Source: Cepaea nemoralis (lineage: Eukaryota > Mollusca > Gastropoda > Stylommatophora > Helicidae). Taken from it: a stretch of 64,000 bases of DNA. The translations under genes were made by a program, and so were the position numbers. This document shows, piece by piece, positions 20,120 to 31,756 of this stretch. The notes under the pieces are model-generated. The model was given only the letters and a program-made list of their open reading frames with translations. It was not told the DNA's origin and ran no database searches. The stretch spans positions 289,501-353,500 of the forward strand of contig JACEFZ010014610.1 of NCBI GenBank assembly GCA_014155875.1. The letters run 5' to 3'. Position 1 is the stretch's first letter; each line of letters opens with the position of its first letter.

Positions 20120-20345
20120 TTAAAGCAGCAAATGTAGTGCAACTTTACAAATCAACAATTACTGAAAGCAATTGATGTTGCGGCGATACGCTTTCATCAG
20201 CAAACAGGTACAAGAAAACACAGCAACATATAAACCACCGAGATGACACTACAGTGACTACATTTAGGCATAATAACAAGGATAAGAAGAATGGAAAACA
20301 AAACTAAAAGAAAAAATGGAAACAAATTTATGAAAACAAAAAATC
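20120..20345. repeat. Penelope-like repeat copy with hammerhead-like core (minus)
   Basis: GTTGCGGCGATACGCTTTCATCAGCAAAC (in two pieces), then ACATATA-ACC-CGAGAT and GTGACTAC, is related to the left arm at 21270-21370. The minus strand gives CTGATGA (20194-20200 reversed), a short stem and GCAAC, in the spacing of a hammerhead core. Confidence 0.5.
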
Positions 20346-20349
20346 AAAC

Positions 20350-20935
20350 TGAATGAATACAATGTGATCAACTTATCTACAGCCGTCTAGACAGTCATTA
20401 CGGTTACATTGTTTCTGTGACCTGTCTTACTCAATATGTACACTGACAATGACAGAACAATTTCTTGACAATATTCTTGTGTATCGACAAACAAAAGACA
20501 GAAATGAGACTTTGAAACGCGACGCAAAATGGATCATGTATCAAAAGCACAAGTCTATATCACAAAAGCAACAGTGACGTGTTTTGCCGTCAACAATCCC
20601 AGTGTTCAAGCATTGGGAGACTGAGCCGAGATGAGATTGTTAGAAGCAGCTCCATGAAATACTCGAGAGTGAAATCTGACCGCAGCCTTGGTTGCACAGA
20701 CCATAGCCCTGGGACTCCTGTGATCCTCGAAGGGTAATGAAATGTGACGTAAAACGCAAAGAGTGAAGGATCAGTTTCCACCTACTAAGCGTGCTCGGTA
20801 TATGGTGCTCCCCCATATATTTATAGAACAATGGACACTCAATAGGCAAATGTGGCGAATATTCACGTCAGTGGCCTTTACCTTTTTAGACAATGCCAAC
20901 CTGGGAGCACAGATCAATTAAAAACAAGAACCCGA
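20350..20935. other. No recognisable feature
   Basis: AT-rich, short frames only (63 and 69 codons on the minus strand at 20590-20849 with no known motif). Confidence 0.35.
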
Positions 20936-21221
20936 ATCAATGAGAATTTGAGCTTCTGGCCATCATGCTAGCATGTTACTAGCCATTGCGCTACAGCTGG
21001 TTGTTTTGACATCAAAGTTCCACAGAACTGAACAGTGGCTGGATGTGACGACAATATTGATTCACATGGGCAATAGACTTTCAAGGTGGAACTGATGCGG
21101 CAATTCAAGGCCTTCAAGGCAGACACCCGATGTTATTTATCTGTCTGGGCTATATTAGTTGTCCTATCATATCCAGGCAGAGATGGGATCTGTACAATTT
21201 GTGATTCTAGTAGCTTCTGGT

Positions 21222-21266
21222 GTGTACACACACACACACACACTCGCGCGCGCGCGTGCGCACGCA
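21222..21266. repeat. (CA)n(CG)n alternating purine-pyrimidine run
   Basis: ACACACACAC followed by TCGCGCGCGCGCGTGCGCACGC, a strong left-handed-DNA-prone tract immediately before the inverted repeat at 21267. Confidence 0.9.
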
Positions 21267-21612
21267 TAACAGATTTAAGACACATACAGGACGTTGCGTG
21301 GATTAGCCTTCATCAGCAAACAAACACATTCACAAACACAACATATAGTCACGGAGATCTCCTGTGACTACATCAAAAGGTGACGACAGGACGAGAAGAA
21401 TAAAAAGATTAAAATATGAAAGCAATGAAGAGAAAATGAAAATGGGAACAAATGTTCCCACTTACCTCAGAATTCCGAGCTGTGAATAGCTATACACAGG
21501 AGATTGTCACAAGAGATCTCCGTGACTATATGTTGCGTTTTAGTGAATGCGTTTGTTTGCTGATGAAGGCTAATCGCCGCAACGTCCTGTATGTGTCGTA
21601 ATTCTGTTATGT
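21267..21612. repeat. Inverted repeat (about 100-bp arms) of a Penelope-like sequence
   Basis: Left arm 21267-21370 and right arm about 21500-21612 are reverse complements with few mismatches: ACACATACAGGACGTTGCG, ATTAGCCTTCATCAGCAAAC, then ACATATAGTCACGGAGATCT. The spacer of about 130 bp is AT-rich. Each arm contains a hammerhead-like CTGATGA-stem-GCAACGTC core. Head-to-head terminal repeats of this kind are typical of Penelope-like retroelements. No PLE reverse transcriptase or GIY-YIG nuclease was found here. Confidence 0.75.
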
Positions 21613-21614
21613 AA

Positions 21615-22560
21615 AGCTGCATTACTTTGTGTTCATTTTATATTGTTTACTGATCTATAAAGTATAGTTGCTAGCACCATTTACCCAATAGCCTCTAGTC
21701 GTGAATAGGGAGGGTCCTCTCTGCTTACTTTACTTACTTGTAGGGAAAGATTCTTACACCGTTATCTTATTAATTAATAACTGACTATAATATAACAAGT
21801 TGTGAAGGACACAACATCTTTGGTTAATCAACACAGAACTGGTGTGACTGGTCGATAAACGTTGACGGGGAAGTGAAGGAGGAAATCAGAGCACCTATGG
21901 ACGTGTCCGAAGTGCGATGACGAGGAACTTAACTAATTAATATAACGGATGTGCTGACAATTACAGCATTAATTTGTATTATAATCTTATAGGCCTCTAC
22001 GCTCAGTGTAAGCACACTGATTAGATCACGGTTTTACACACACCCTGTGTTGTATCCCGGTCACCGTTTCTATGCTAATGTCTACGTCTATCTTCTTGAG
22101 CTGACGAGAAGCGAACTGAATTCTTGCTGTGCTCTGATTTACAGTCAGGTGGAAATTAACTCACGCTCTCTCGCGAATGCACAGTATTCTTGAGCAGTAC
22201 GCACCACGCTTCAGTTCACGTCATGCCCCACTGTCGCCTACGTCTTCGGTTCCCGAAAAATAAAACAAAAACATCTTCCTTCCCCTGTACCCATCCTCAT
22301 CATCCATTTCAGTGGTCCCCCGCCATAGCAGTATAGCCTATAATTTTTGCCTAGTTTAGTGTTCACACACCTGGAACGCCTCTCCTACTCCTCCCCTCCC
22401 CCAGACTGTTCTCCTTTCATAAAGCTCTGGCGATCTAAAACCTCGTGGCCTTATTGACCGTTAGCCGCTCGAGACCCGCTTTCCCGTTATAGCCATATTT
22501 CTGGTCTAGTCGCTTTGTTATATTCATACACTCGTGTCCAGTCTGCAACAAGGAAACAGA
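21615..22560. other. No recognisable gene
   Basis: No frame above 60 codons and no repeat relationship noticed. Confidence 0.35.
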
Positions 22561-22573
22561 TGAGTAACGCAAA

Positions 22574-22670
22574 CACAAAATACACACACACACACACACA
22601 CGCACACACACTCATACACCTGAACGTTTATCAAAGAGAGACACACTTACACGCATAGACACACACAGAG
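22574..22670. repeat. Interrupted (CA)n
   Basis: CACACACACACACACGCACACACACTC followed by looser CA-rich sequence. Confidence 0.85.
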
Positions 22671-22674
22671 AGTA

Positions 22675-23515
22675 TGAAATATATCTTTAAAACAAGAGTG
22701 ACAGAACATGTGGACAGAGAAGGGGTGCGGTTCCGAACACATAACCATACAAGTGAGTGTAATAGCTCCACCACAAACACATAAAACAAGGCGCTGTACG
22801 CTTCAAATACGAACTCTGTCCTCTAGAAACAACAGCACCCAGGAAGCAATGTATGCATACAGCCAATATATGTAACAGTACAATCGTTCGCCAGTTACTC
22901 ATACCTTGGCCACCCTCCGCCAGGACGCCGGTCCTACCTGTCCGTGATGATAACACGCACGGCACATCGTCACAGGAAAGCAGAACTGTCCAAAAAAACT
23001 GCTCAGTGTGCGAACGGATCAAGGTCAAGTTCAGCAGCAGACGTGCGTTGTCACATCCCAGTGACCTACCAGATAACGGCCGGAATGACTTCAATGGCTA
23101 AGGTCACAGGCAAACAACATGTCATTGGATATTTTCCTCGGAGGGCAAGGCCACGTTGCACCGATCACGTAACTGCTCAAAGATGTAATCGTGAACTGTG
23201 GAGGGAAGGGAGAGGGTGGTGGCGGGTAGTTGACGTCAGCTGTTGTGATGTGGTAATTCTAGTTTGAAAAGATATAATCAGGCTTCCTTTTATTGCTGCC
23301 GCTCCAATGTCGAATCAATGATAATCTGTTTCCAAAGTTTGTAACATTTTATGGAAGAGAGCGAACAAAAGAACGAATTATCCTTGACGTCGGTTCTTTA
23401 TTTTAGAAAAAAGATGAAAGAACATGTTAACAAATATATTCTTCCCGCTATCGTTTTGTGTAATTTTATGTCACAGCAAATAGCACCTTAATGTAAATGT
23501 AATAGCTGTTTAGCG
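22675..23515. other. No recognisable gene; overlapping short frames only
   Basis: A minus frame of 135 codons (22687-23094) and plus frames of 82 and 107 codons overlap in the same DNA without recognisable motifs. Mutual overlap argues that none is a real gene. Confidence 0.35.
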
Positions 23516-23529
23516 AGATGGACAGGGCT

Positions 23530-23560
23530 GGGGGGGGGGGGGGGAGGGGGGGGGGGGGGG
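23530..23560. repeat. Poly(G) tract
   Basis: G14 A G15-type run; could form a G-quadruplex, and is also a common place for sequencing error. Confidence 0.9.
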
Positions 23561-23624
23561 TAGAGAAAACAACACATATAGTCATACACACTCACAGGGA
23601 ACGTGTGTGTGTGTGCATCGGAGT

Positions 23625-24181
<557 letters not shown>

Positions 24182-24389
24182 CAGTTCAGAATCTTAATTC
24201 AAAACTGAGCAAGCGGTTCTCAGATTTTATTAAAATCTTTCGGCCCTCTAGCATTAAGACGTATCGAGCACTATACAAGCGCGTTTGTTCACGTGGTCTA
24301 CAGTACAAGAGCATAATATTTATGTAATGAATGAATCACCAAAAAACGAGAAGTAGATTGAGAGCTTTACTAGAACACGATTACAAGAA

Positions 24390-24500
24390 ACAAAATGGAC
24401 GTTGCGGCTAAAGCCTTCGTCAGCACAGAACAAACAAACAAACAAAACAGAAACCAAATATACGAAAAACACTACATGAAAATACAACGATTACTTATCT
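24390..24500. repeat. Penelope-like repeat fragment with hammerhead-like core (minus)
   Basis: GGACGTTGCGGCTAAAGCC followed by TTCGTCAGCACAGAAC. The minus strand gives CTGACGA (24417-24423 reversed), a perfect GGCT-TT-AGCC stem, then GCAACGTCC. This is the best folded of the four copies. Confidence 0.55.
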
Positions 24501-24609
24501 GAATCCTGGTTTGGTCGAATGCGCCTTAAGCGCTTACTGCATGATGTGAGAGAGAATGTGAGAGATGTGAAGAATTACTGATCGTAATTAATATTTATGT
24601 AGCCTTTTT

Positions 24610-24795
24610 CAACCGGCTCTGTGGCGACGCAGTTACGAATGCAATTCGTAATCCTGAATACCGCGTTCGAAACACAGCTGCGGGTGATGTGGAAGCAGTC
24701 CGCCTTGTCTTGGTTCCCATACAATGGGGTGAGTGCCGGTCGTTCAGAAAGCAATGGCAAACTACTGATCGTAATTACCTCAGGGTAAAGGGTTG
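24610..24795 (+). repeat. SINE copy (GGCAAACTACT body)
   Basis: GGCTCTGTGGCGACGCAGTTAC head, CGCGTTCGAAACAC (B box), CGTTCAGAAAGCAATGGCAAACTACTGATCG split by the family body. The 3' end is missing. The word ACTGATCGTAATTA occurs at 24577-24590 and 24764-24777, either a duplication or a coincidence with the body consensus. Confidence 0.8.
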
Positions 24796-25079
24796 GAGTC
24801 TTAAACTGTGTAGGATATATTACCAACCATGCCCTAATCCCAGCCAGTCCGTTTGTGCAGTGCGGATTTATGACGTAATGACATCATCATATGGCTTTCC
24901 GAAGATGTGAAGGTCAGTGCTGGTCTTGCCCACCTTGCTGCGCTGATTTCTCAGAGTGAACAGAGGAAGGAGAGCTCTGAACCATCGGTTCGCAGGACAT
25001 GTCTCTACATTAACATTACTCCAATATACTCACACCATCTGAACGTCAATTATTCGTATTCAAGACTAAAAATTCAGTT

Positions 25080-25290
25080 TTTCAGAGGACTCACCAACCA
25101 ACGAATTAATAAATCAATCAACCAACGTATTAATAAATCAACAAGCCAACTAATCGACCAATCAACGAACCAACCAACCAACCGACTAATCTATGGATCA
25201 AGGAATAAACCAATCCAGTAACCAACCAACCCATCAATCAGCGAACCAACCAAAGCGACCGATCAACGAACCAACCAACAAAACCTCTGT
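25080..25290. repeat. Degenerate (AACC)n-type tract preceded by a dispersed repeat end
   Basis: AAAATTCAGTTTTTCAGAGGACTCACCAACC (in two blocks) at 25069-25100 resembles 32235-32272 (AAAACTCAGTTTTTCAAAGG, TTCACAAGTAACCAACC). Then ACCAACC/ATCAACC words follow to about 25290. Confidence 0.65.
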
Positions 25291-25299
25291 TTAGAAAAC

Positions 25300-25740
25300 A
25301 GAGACTCCCCGTTCAACACAACAACCCTTTAAGAAACAACAAACCTGCATAATCAATCTGGTAGGCGTTATTGATCCAGAAGTTGCACGTCTGCCCGTCT
25401 TAGGCCGCGTGACACCTATTTGTGCACGTGATCAGCAACATGCAAACACAAAACCTGCATTTTGTGAGTTTGAAACGTGCTCTCATTAATGTCTTCATCA
25501 AATCCCAATAGCCGTAGGAATGTTCAGCTTTAAACACACAACCTTTCTTAACGTCCCCAGGACTGAAGTAATGATCGGAATTTTACGTGATTGATTGTTA
25601 TGGCCAAGTAGCAGAGTACCCGGCCAACGAATGGATATAATTCAATTGTAAATCCTACTGTCCAGCTGTATTCTACTCTCCAATAACACGAATCGTTACA
25701 AGGGCATTACAACTGACAAACCCACAAACTTTCAGTACAG
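25300..25740. other. No recognisable feature
   Basis: TTATGGCCAAGTAGCAGAGTAC at about 25598 is faintly A-box-like and may be a decayed SINE head for the copy at 25745. Confidence 0.3.
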
Positions 25741-25744
25741 TAGT

Positions 25745-25952
25745 AATAGAGTAACGCGTTCGAAACACAGCTGCGATTTGGAAGTGACCGCTTTGCTTTA
25801 GTTTTCATTCAATCGTATGAGCGTCGGTCTTTCTGAAATAAATTGCAAACTTCTGAGGCCGGATCAAACTACTCAACGCAAACTTGCCAAGTTAGAACAA
25901 ACAGCGAAAACATGCTGGGGTTGACTGTGACGCCTTGTAAAGGAAATGCAAC
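25745..25952 (+). repeat. SINE copy (diverged GGCAAACTACT body)
   Basis: CGCGTTCGAAACACAGCTGCG (B box), TGAGCGTCGGTC, AAATTGCAAACTTCTGAGG (mutated body), CTGGGGTTGACTGTGACG and CTTGTAAAGGAAATGCAAC. Confidence 0.75.
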
Positions 25953-26104
25953 TATCTAACTATATGAGAATTAGGTTGTGAATAAAATGGCGGGATGTGA
26001 GTTTCTATGATAGGTCTATTGCATGACCCAATTTGATTCAGTTGGCAATCAAACTGACCAAGAAACTTCAAGCTAAACATCGGACAGCTGACTGAGAACA
26101 CCGT

Positions 26105-26860
26105 GTCACAACTATCTGGGAAAACAATGTCACTGCTGATTTGGGAAAACATTGTCACAGCTGATTGCGAAAACAATGGCAAAGGTAGCTAGGAAAATAA
26201 TGTCACAGGTAGCTGGGAAAATAATGTCACAGGTAGATGGGAAAATAATGTCACAGGTAGATGGGAAAATAATGTCACAGGTAGATGGGAAAATAATGTC
26301 ACAGGTAGATGGGAAAATAATGTCACAGGTAGCTGTGAAAATAATGTCACAGTTATCTGGGAAAACAATGTCACAGATGACTGCGAAAACAATGTAAAGG
26401 GTAATTGGGAAAATAATGTCACAGGTAGCTGGGAAAACAATGTCACAGCTGACTGCGAAAACAATATCAAAGGTAGTTGGGAAAATAATGTAACAGGTAG
26501 CTGGGAAAATAATGTCATATGTAGCTGGGAAAATAATGTCACATGTAGCTGGGAAATTATGTCCCGGTATCTGGGAGAAAATGGCACAGATATCTGCAAA
26601 ATAATGTCACAAGTAGCTGGGAAAATAATACACTGGTGACTGGAAAAATAATGTCACAGCTGACTGGGAAAATAATGTCACATAGCTGGAAAAATAATGT
26701 TACTGGTACCTGGGGGGGGGGGGGGGGGGGGGGGAGGGGAGGGGAAATGTCACAGGTACCTTGGAAAATAATGTCACGTGAAGCTGGGAAAATAATGTCA
26801 CTGATAGCAGGGAGAAATATGTCACAGCGGACTGGGAAAATACTGTCACAGAATGTAAAC
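26105..26860. repeat. 24-bp minisatellite, about 30 units, with an internal G tract
   Basis: Unit core GGGAAAATAATGTCACAGGT plus AGCT/AGAT. 24 is a multiple of 3, so an eight-residue repeat (VDGKIMSQ on plus, LPVTLFSQ on minus) stays open on both strands (81, 120 and 136 codons). The G tract at 26712-26744 interrupts the array. Units are more diverged toward both ends. Confidence 0.95.
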
Positions 26861-26864
26861 ACAG

Positions 26865-27485
26865 TGCCACAGCTGGCTCTCCGAATTATTGGCACTAGTC
26901 CAAGATGGTTAGACTCTCCTTCGAATATTCCTGAATCAAGAAATGGAGTGTATATCACCTGTGTGTCTGTTATACAACACCCTCGCAGACCAGATTGATC
27001 ACCACAATTATACTCAACGCTGTTAGAGCTGGTTGAACGAGGTTGAAAGTTTCTTATTTTCCACACAAATCGGATGGACGGGGCCAAATTCTTAAAAGGA
27101 TGGAGCAGTAGCAGTCGTGAACCTCTTAGTGTCTTATAACGTGGTTGTGAAAATGATAATCGATAACACCAGCACACGACTATTACTATTTTATAGACAG
27201 ACCAGAACAAATCATTTTACTGTGCCGAAGAACAGGTCAGAATCGCCTCCGCAACCACATGTGTACACAATTACAGACTGGCGAATCAGCCATGTACACA
27301 TGTGGATTGGCGCCGCTGACAGCAGATCGCATACTCCAAGACTGCCCAAGATGTGCATATCTAGGCAAACCTTTTAGCCCAGGGAAACAACATTGACAGA
27401 TAAACTTTTTGGACCACTGAGTGAACTAAAAGAGACGTAAATGTTTACAAGAGACAGCACTGCAATTATAGACAAATTTCAAGCG
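26865..27485. other. No recognisable gene
   Basis: Short overlapping frames only (86 codons at 27117-27377). No motif recognised. Confidence 0.35.
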
Positions 27486-27490
27486 AACGA

Positions 27491-27606
27491 AAGAAGAAGA
27501 AGAAGGAAGAAGTAGAAGAAGAAGAAGAAGAAGAAGAAGAAGAAGAAGAGAAGAAGAAGAAGAAGAAGAAGAAGAAGAAGAAGAAGAAGAAGAAGAAGAA
27601 GAAGAA
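27491..27606. repeat. (GAA)n microsatellite
   Basis: About 115 bp of GAA triplets with few interruptions. Minus-strand poly-Ser/Phe/Leu frames here are artefacts of the repeat. Confidence 0.97.
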
Positions 27607-27959
27607 AACTGATCTGACATGAAGAATGTTCAAACAGATATCTTTCTCTTGCAAGAATACTCCCTAAGAATAACTGCCAGACATTGAGGATAGCAAACAT
27701 AGAATACTTAAGCAATTATAAATTTAATGTCACGCTATTAAAGGACATCAACATTATTTGTACTGTAAATAGTGTTAATCCCCAAGTTTTCACAACTTCT
27801 CATATTTATTAGCTTCTGACAGAAGTGTTTCCAGAGCTTCGGTGATACTATTTGCTAATGGAGACGAGGCGAGGGATTTGGCCAAGTCGCTTCAACACGA
27901 GGAAAGGACATGTTATCTTATATTGTGAAACTTACAGGACGTCCGCAAAGTTTGTTTAA

Positions 27960-28442
27960 GTTAAAATCTGTCATGTCCGTGTGTTAAGCTTGTAGAAGTT
28001 ATAATCTTTCATAAGTTTTGGTGTTTTAAGTTAGTTGAAGTTATAATCTTTTATAAGTTTCCGTGTGTTAAGTTTGTTGAAGCTGTAATCTTTTATAAGT
28101 TTCCGTATGTTAAGTTTGCTGAGGATATAATCTTTCGTAAATTTTCGTGCGTTAAGTTGGTCGAAGTTATAATCTTTCATAAGTTTCCGTGTGTTGAGTT
28201 GGTTGAAGCTTAAATCTGCCATTGGTTTCCGAGTGTTAAGTTTATTGAAGTTATAATCTTTCATAAGTTTCCGTGTGTTGAGTTGGTTGAAGCTTAAATC
28301 TGCCATTGGTTTCCGAGTGGTAAGTTTGTTGAAGTTATAATCTTTCATAAGTTTCAGTGTGTTGAGTTGGTTGAAGCTTAAATCTGCCATTGGTTTCCGA
28401 GTGTTATGTTTGTTGAAGTTATAATCTTTCATAAGTGTCCGT
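27960..28442. repeat. 42-bp minisatellite with an 84-bp dimer, about 11 units
   Basis: Units alternate between GAAGTTATAATCTTTCATAAG and GAAGCTTAAATCTGCCATTGG types, joined by TTTCCGTGTGTT(A/G)AGTT. The dimer pattern is regular at 28150-28420; units below 28150 are all of the first type. The minus strand stays open for 133 codons with a 14-residue repeat (KLMKDYNFNKLNTR / KPMADLSFNQLNTR). No upstream coding context is visible. Confidence 0.95.
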
Positions 28443-28459
28443 GTGTTAAAAACTAAGTT

Positions 28460-28612
28460 AGTTCCAAGTCCTGTTCACAACGTTCCATTCAACCAGTAAT
28501 TTTGGCTGTTTGTGATTTTCTAGACAATTTTACGTTCAATAGCTTGTCACTGCTGTCTGGCAGGCCGACGCTCATTCCATTGTGAAAATCAATACATGGC
28601 GGTTTGTAATGA
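28460..28612 (-). repeat. SINE 3' part (GGCAAACTACT family, diverged)
   Basis: Reverse complement: GAGCGTCGGCCTGCCAGACA, GCAGTGACAAGCTATTGAACG, TTGTCTAGAAAATCACAAACAG. Matches the 14565-14765 and 52722-52935 variant. Confidence 0.65.
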
Positions 28613-28644
28613 TAAACATTCACCTTGAAATTTATTTGTAACAG

Positions 28645-29560
28645 TAATTATTCATCACCATCATCACTATCTTCTTTCACTTCTGCCGTCAAGCGTCGTG
28701 GGGAAGAATAATTTGCGCTCAAGCCTCCCGATTGACGTCACTGGATAGTGTCATTCCGTGTGATTGTACAATGTCTTCGATGTCGTCAATCCATTTTCTT
28801 CTTCGACGCCCTCTTGGTCTCGTCGCACATGATCTTTGATGTAAGGCCAGTGATAAGTAGTTGTTGGTGGTGCATTCCAACGACATGGCCAAACCACTTG
28901 ATCTTCTGTCTTTCAATAAATGTGGCACAAGGTGTTGATCCCACTGTCTGTCTGATAACAGCATTTCTTACTCGGTCTCGGATTGTTAAGTTGGCAGTTC
29001 TCCTCAGGCATCTCATCTCGCAGGTGTTGATTTTGAGAAAGTGTGATTTGGAAAAAGTCCAAGTTTGAGATTGGTAGCATAGAGTTGATGAGAATATGTT
29101 GTTTATTATCTGTCGTTTTGCGGACATAGGTATATTTGCATGTTTCAGTAAGGGTGATAGTTGATATGTAAGTGCACTAGCTTTTTGACATCTGATTTCG
29201 ATTTCTCTATCTAATCTGCTATATAGAGAGATATCGGTCTCTGTGGCTAAGGGCTTGCGAACGCGGTTTGTGAGCCCGTATACCCGGGTTCGAAACACGG
29301 CGGTGCTGGGTTTTTTCGAAAAAGGTATAGGGTCCGGTCGTTCAGAAAGAAATGGCAAACTACTGAACGTAACACTTGCCTGGTACATCAACAGCAGCTG
29401 CAACGTCCCGTAAGGGATACGCAATACAATTAATTAATCTAATCTGCTATCTTCTGTGATCAAATTTCCAAGATATTTGAATTCTTTAATGTGTGGATCA
29501 GAATTGTGCTATTTATTAACATTAATGATTGAACTGTCTAAAACAAGCTATTCATTTACG
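28645..29560 (-). mobile_element. LINE tail (RT C-terminus), interrupted by a SINE
   Basis: Minus-strand translation from about 29560: FKYLGNLI, then, after the SINE at 29223-29436, LDREIEIRCQKASALTYQL, LLKHANIPMSAKRQII, TLCYQSQTWT, CEMRCLRRTANLTIRDRV, KIKWFGHVVGMH and a KKKMDDIEDIV end (frame change near 28786). This is a LINE RT C-terminal domain of a family distinct from the others here. The 3' end is CAT/ATG-rich at about 28645-28675. Confidence 0.85.
29223..29436 (+). repeat. Complete SINE with 14-bp target-site duplication
   Basis: Direct repeats ATCTAATCTGCTAT at 29209-29222 and 29437-29450 bracket the element. Head: TCTGTGGCTAAGGGC (A-box-like), CCCGGGTTCGAAACAC (B box). Body: GGTCCGGTCGTTCAGAAAG, AATGGCAAACTACTGAACG, CTTGCCTGGTACATCAACAG. 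End: TGCAACGTCCCGTAAGGGAT, ACGCAATACAATTAATTA. It splits a minus-strand LINE between adjacent codons, so its limits are exact. It is the reference copy for this family in the window. Confidence 0.93.
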
Positions 29561-29779
29561 AGTGTTGAAACATCGCTGTGCTTTTCATTCCTGTTAAGCG
29601 CTGGAAAAGATTATGAAATGAAAATAAATTGAACCAGTACTGGGCTTGCTGAATTTAAATATTACTCAAAACGTCAGCCATGAGATTAATAGTACATTCC
29701 CCTGATGGAAGGGTGTTAATATAGGGGTTCCCGATATCTGCTTTCCATCCATCTTAAGTTGAGCATGTATAACGTTATG

Positions 29780-30290
29780 TATGTTTCAGGGGAAAACCTT
29801 TTGCAACGTGGAACATACTCACCTATAAAAAGATGTCAATTGCAATGAGAGAAGACTTGTGACGTGTTGCATAGAACCTAGGTTACTGCACGCATGTTGA
29901 ACATGGACAATAAGCTAACAAGATGAGAGACATCTAATAGTGGCGATGTGGTTTCTGAGGAAAATACAAAGAATGCCATTGCTGGATAGAATAATGAATG
30001 AGACAGTCCCTGAATAAACACACGAACACCACAAGAGACATTAGAAGTTGACAGTCAAGATGTCCAGGGACATTGTGAGGATAAATAAGCGTGAAAACTT
30101 AGCGACATTTGTCAAAATGGATGGGAAAAGAGCAACGGGAAGGCAAAGCGATAAATATCTTTAATTGATTTCCCTTTAGCATAACCGGGAGTAGAAAACA
30201 TGGATGATCCAAGACTGTGGCGATCGTGTGAGATGAGGAACAATCATGGGTCAAGCTTATCGGCATGGACCATGATGGTGCTGATGACAC
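29780..30290 (+). mobile_element. LINE tail fragment (same family as 8683-9025)
   Basis: AACATACTCACCTATAAAAAG, CAATTGCAATGAGAGAAGAC, GATGTGGTTTCTGAGGAAA and the late AAGAGCAACGGGAAGGCAAAG block follow the order of 39960-40360. It has many stops. It ends around GGTCAAGCTTATCGGCATGG. Confidence 0.78.
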
Positions 30291-30410
30291 AGGCCATCAT
30301 CTGGCCCTACCTTAGACACAGTAGCATAATGAATTTCCCCCTCCACAACTATAAGGCTTGTTGCCTTTCTTGCCTTCTTCCATGACTAAGTAATGAGGTC
30401 ATTAAGGCAC

Positions 30411-30412
<2 letters not shown>

Positions 30413-30498
<86 letters not shown>
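30413..30498. repeat. (TC)n microsatellite
   Basis: About 86 bp of uninterrupted TC. Confidence 0.97.
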
Positions 30499-30501
<3 letters not shown>

Positions 30502-30504
30502 CTC

Positions 30505-31050
30505 TTCTACGTGCATATTTAGGTCTCCCTTTATTATGATGAGTGCCCGGTGGGTTCCAGACAACGTACCCTCTAGTGATACTTCTTTCAGGTGTTCTCC
30601 ATGTCGTTACGGCCTGACATGCATTTGATCGACACCCTGTTTAACATTTGCAAAACATACGGTGACCTAGTGATATCCCCAGCGCGTAACCTTGACACAG
30701 GTATGCACGCTGATGGTGCTCTGTTAGTCTCATTACCACATTGCGGGTTGCTGAAGTTTGATCCAGGATACGCATTTTCAATTCAGCGTCGAGATAAGAC
30801 ATAATCAGAGTTGGAAAGTGGCAGGTACCTGGATTATCTCAGCTAATTCTTTTTTATATTTCCTTCCCTAGCTTTACAGCTTCCTGTGAGGCATTCGGCT
30901 CTAGCTATGTGATTCTCCAGGCTCTACTTGCAGATTGCTTCGTTGATTTTAATGAAACAAAGGCTAAATGTAGAGTCTGTGCGCTGATGTAACCCTCATT
31001 GTTTGATCAACGGGTGGCGATTTGAAACATAATTTACAAGTATTTATATC
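30505..31050. other. No recognisable gene
   Basis: A 70-codon plus frame at 30592-30804 has no known motif. Confidence 0.35.
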
Positions 31051-31060
31051 TGTGTATGCG

Positions 31061-31064
31061 TGTA

Positions 31065-31138
<74 letters not shown>
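31061..31138. repeat. (TG)n microsatellite
   Basis: Almost pure TG for about 75 bp. Confidence 0.97.
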
Positions 31139-31139
<1 letters not shown>

Positions 31140-31439
31140 TGTGACCCCGAATAGGGTGTGGGAGGGGGTGGAAGTTGAAGACTAAGACGGCAGTCTTCTG
31201 ATGGTTGGAGGACAGGAAGCTCATACAGAATGTGTGTGTAACAGACTCACAGAGCATGCCCCGGGACATAGACATTGTTTAGGCTAGCACCACCCACAGA
31301 ACGGACTGGGATTGCCATCATATCATGGATTGTCTGCTCAGGGCATGCAGGTGTGCGGGGCAATGGACAGACTGGTAGATTAGCTGATACTGCCACTCTG
31401 TGGGGAGAGCTACTTTATGTAAGAGGTCATATGAAGAAG

Positions 31440-31665
31440 TTTGTCCGGGATTGTGTGGAGTGTGCTGATGTTGTTGTTGTTGTTGTTGTTGTCCGCGATT
31501 GTGTATATGTGCTGATTTTGTTGTTGTTGTTCGGGATTGTGTGGAGTGTGCTGATTTTGTTGATGTTGTCCGGGATTGTGTGGAGTGTGCTGATGTTGTT
31601 GTTGTTGTCCGGGATTGTGTGGAGTGTGCTGATTTTGTTGTTGTTGTTGTTGTTGTTGCGCTCGC
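31440..31665. repeat. GTT-rich minisatellite (about 45-bp unit, 5 copies)
   Basis: Repeated GGGATTGTGTGGAGTGTGCT followed by GATGTTGTTGTTG of variable length. The 144-codon plus frame and 125-codon minus frame reading through it have low-complexity composition (VVVV, LLLL, TTTT). Confidence 0.9.
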
Positions 31666-31756
31666 TCGCTTTGAACTCAAGGTTAGTGCAGACACGCTAC
31701 TTCTTTTAGCACGAGACTGATTTTTTTCATGTGGATTAGCTTTACCTATTAACAGT

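Noticed and set aside
20930..21010. tRNA-like SINE head on the minus strand
   Set aside because: Only weak similarity to A and B boxes and no shared body sequence.
22687..23267. Three overlapping frames of 82-135 codons as genes
   Set aside because: They overlap each other on both strands and have no motif or intron signal I could trust.
24577..24777. 14-bp target duplication around the SINE at 24610
   Set aside because: The right-hand copy overlaps the family body consensus, so the match may be coincidental.
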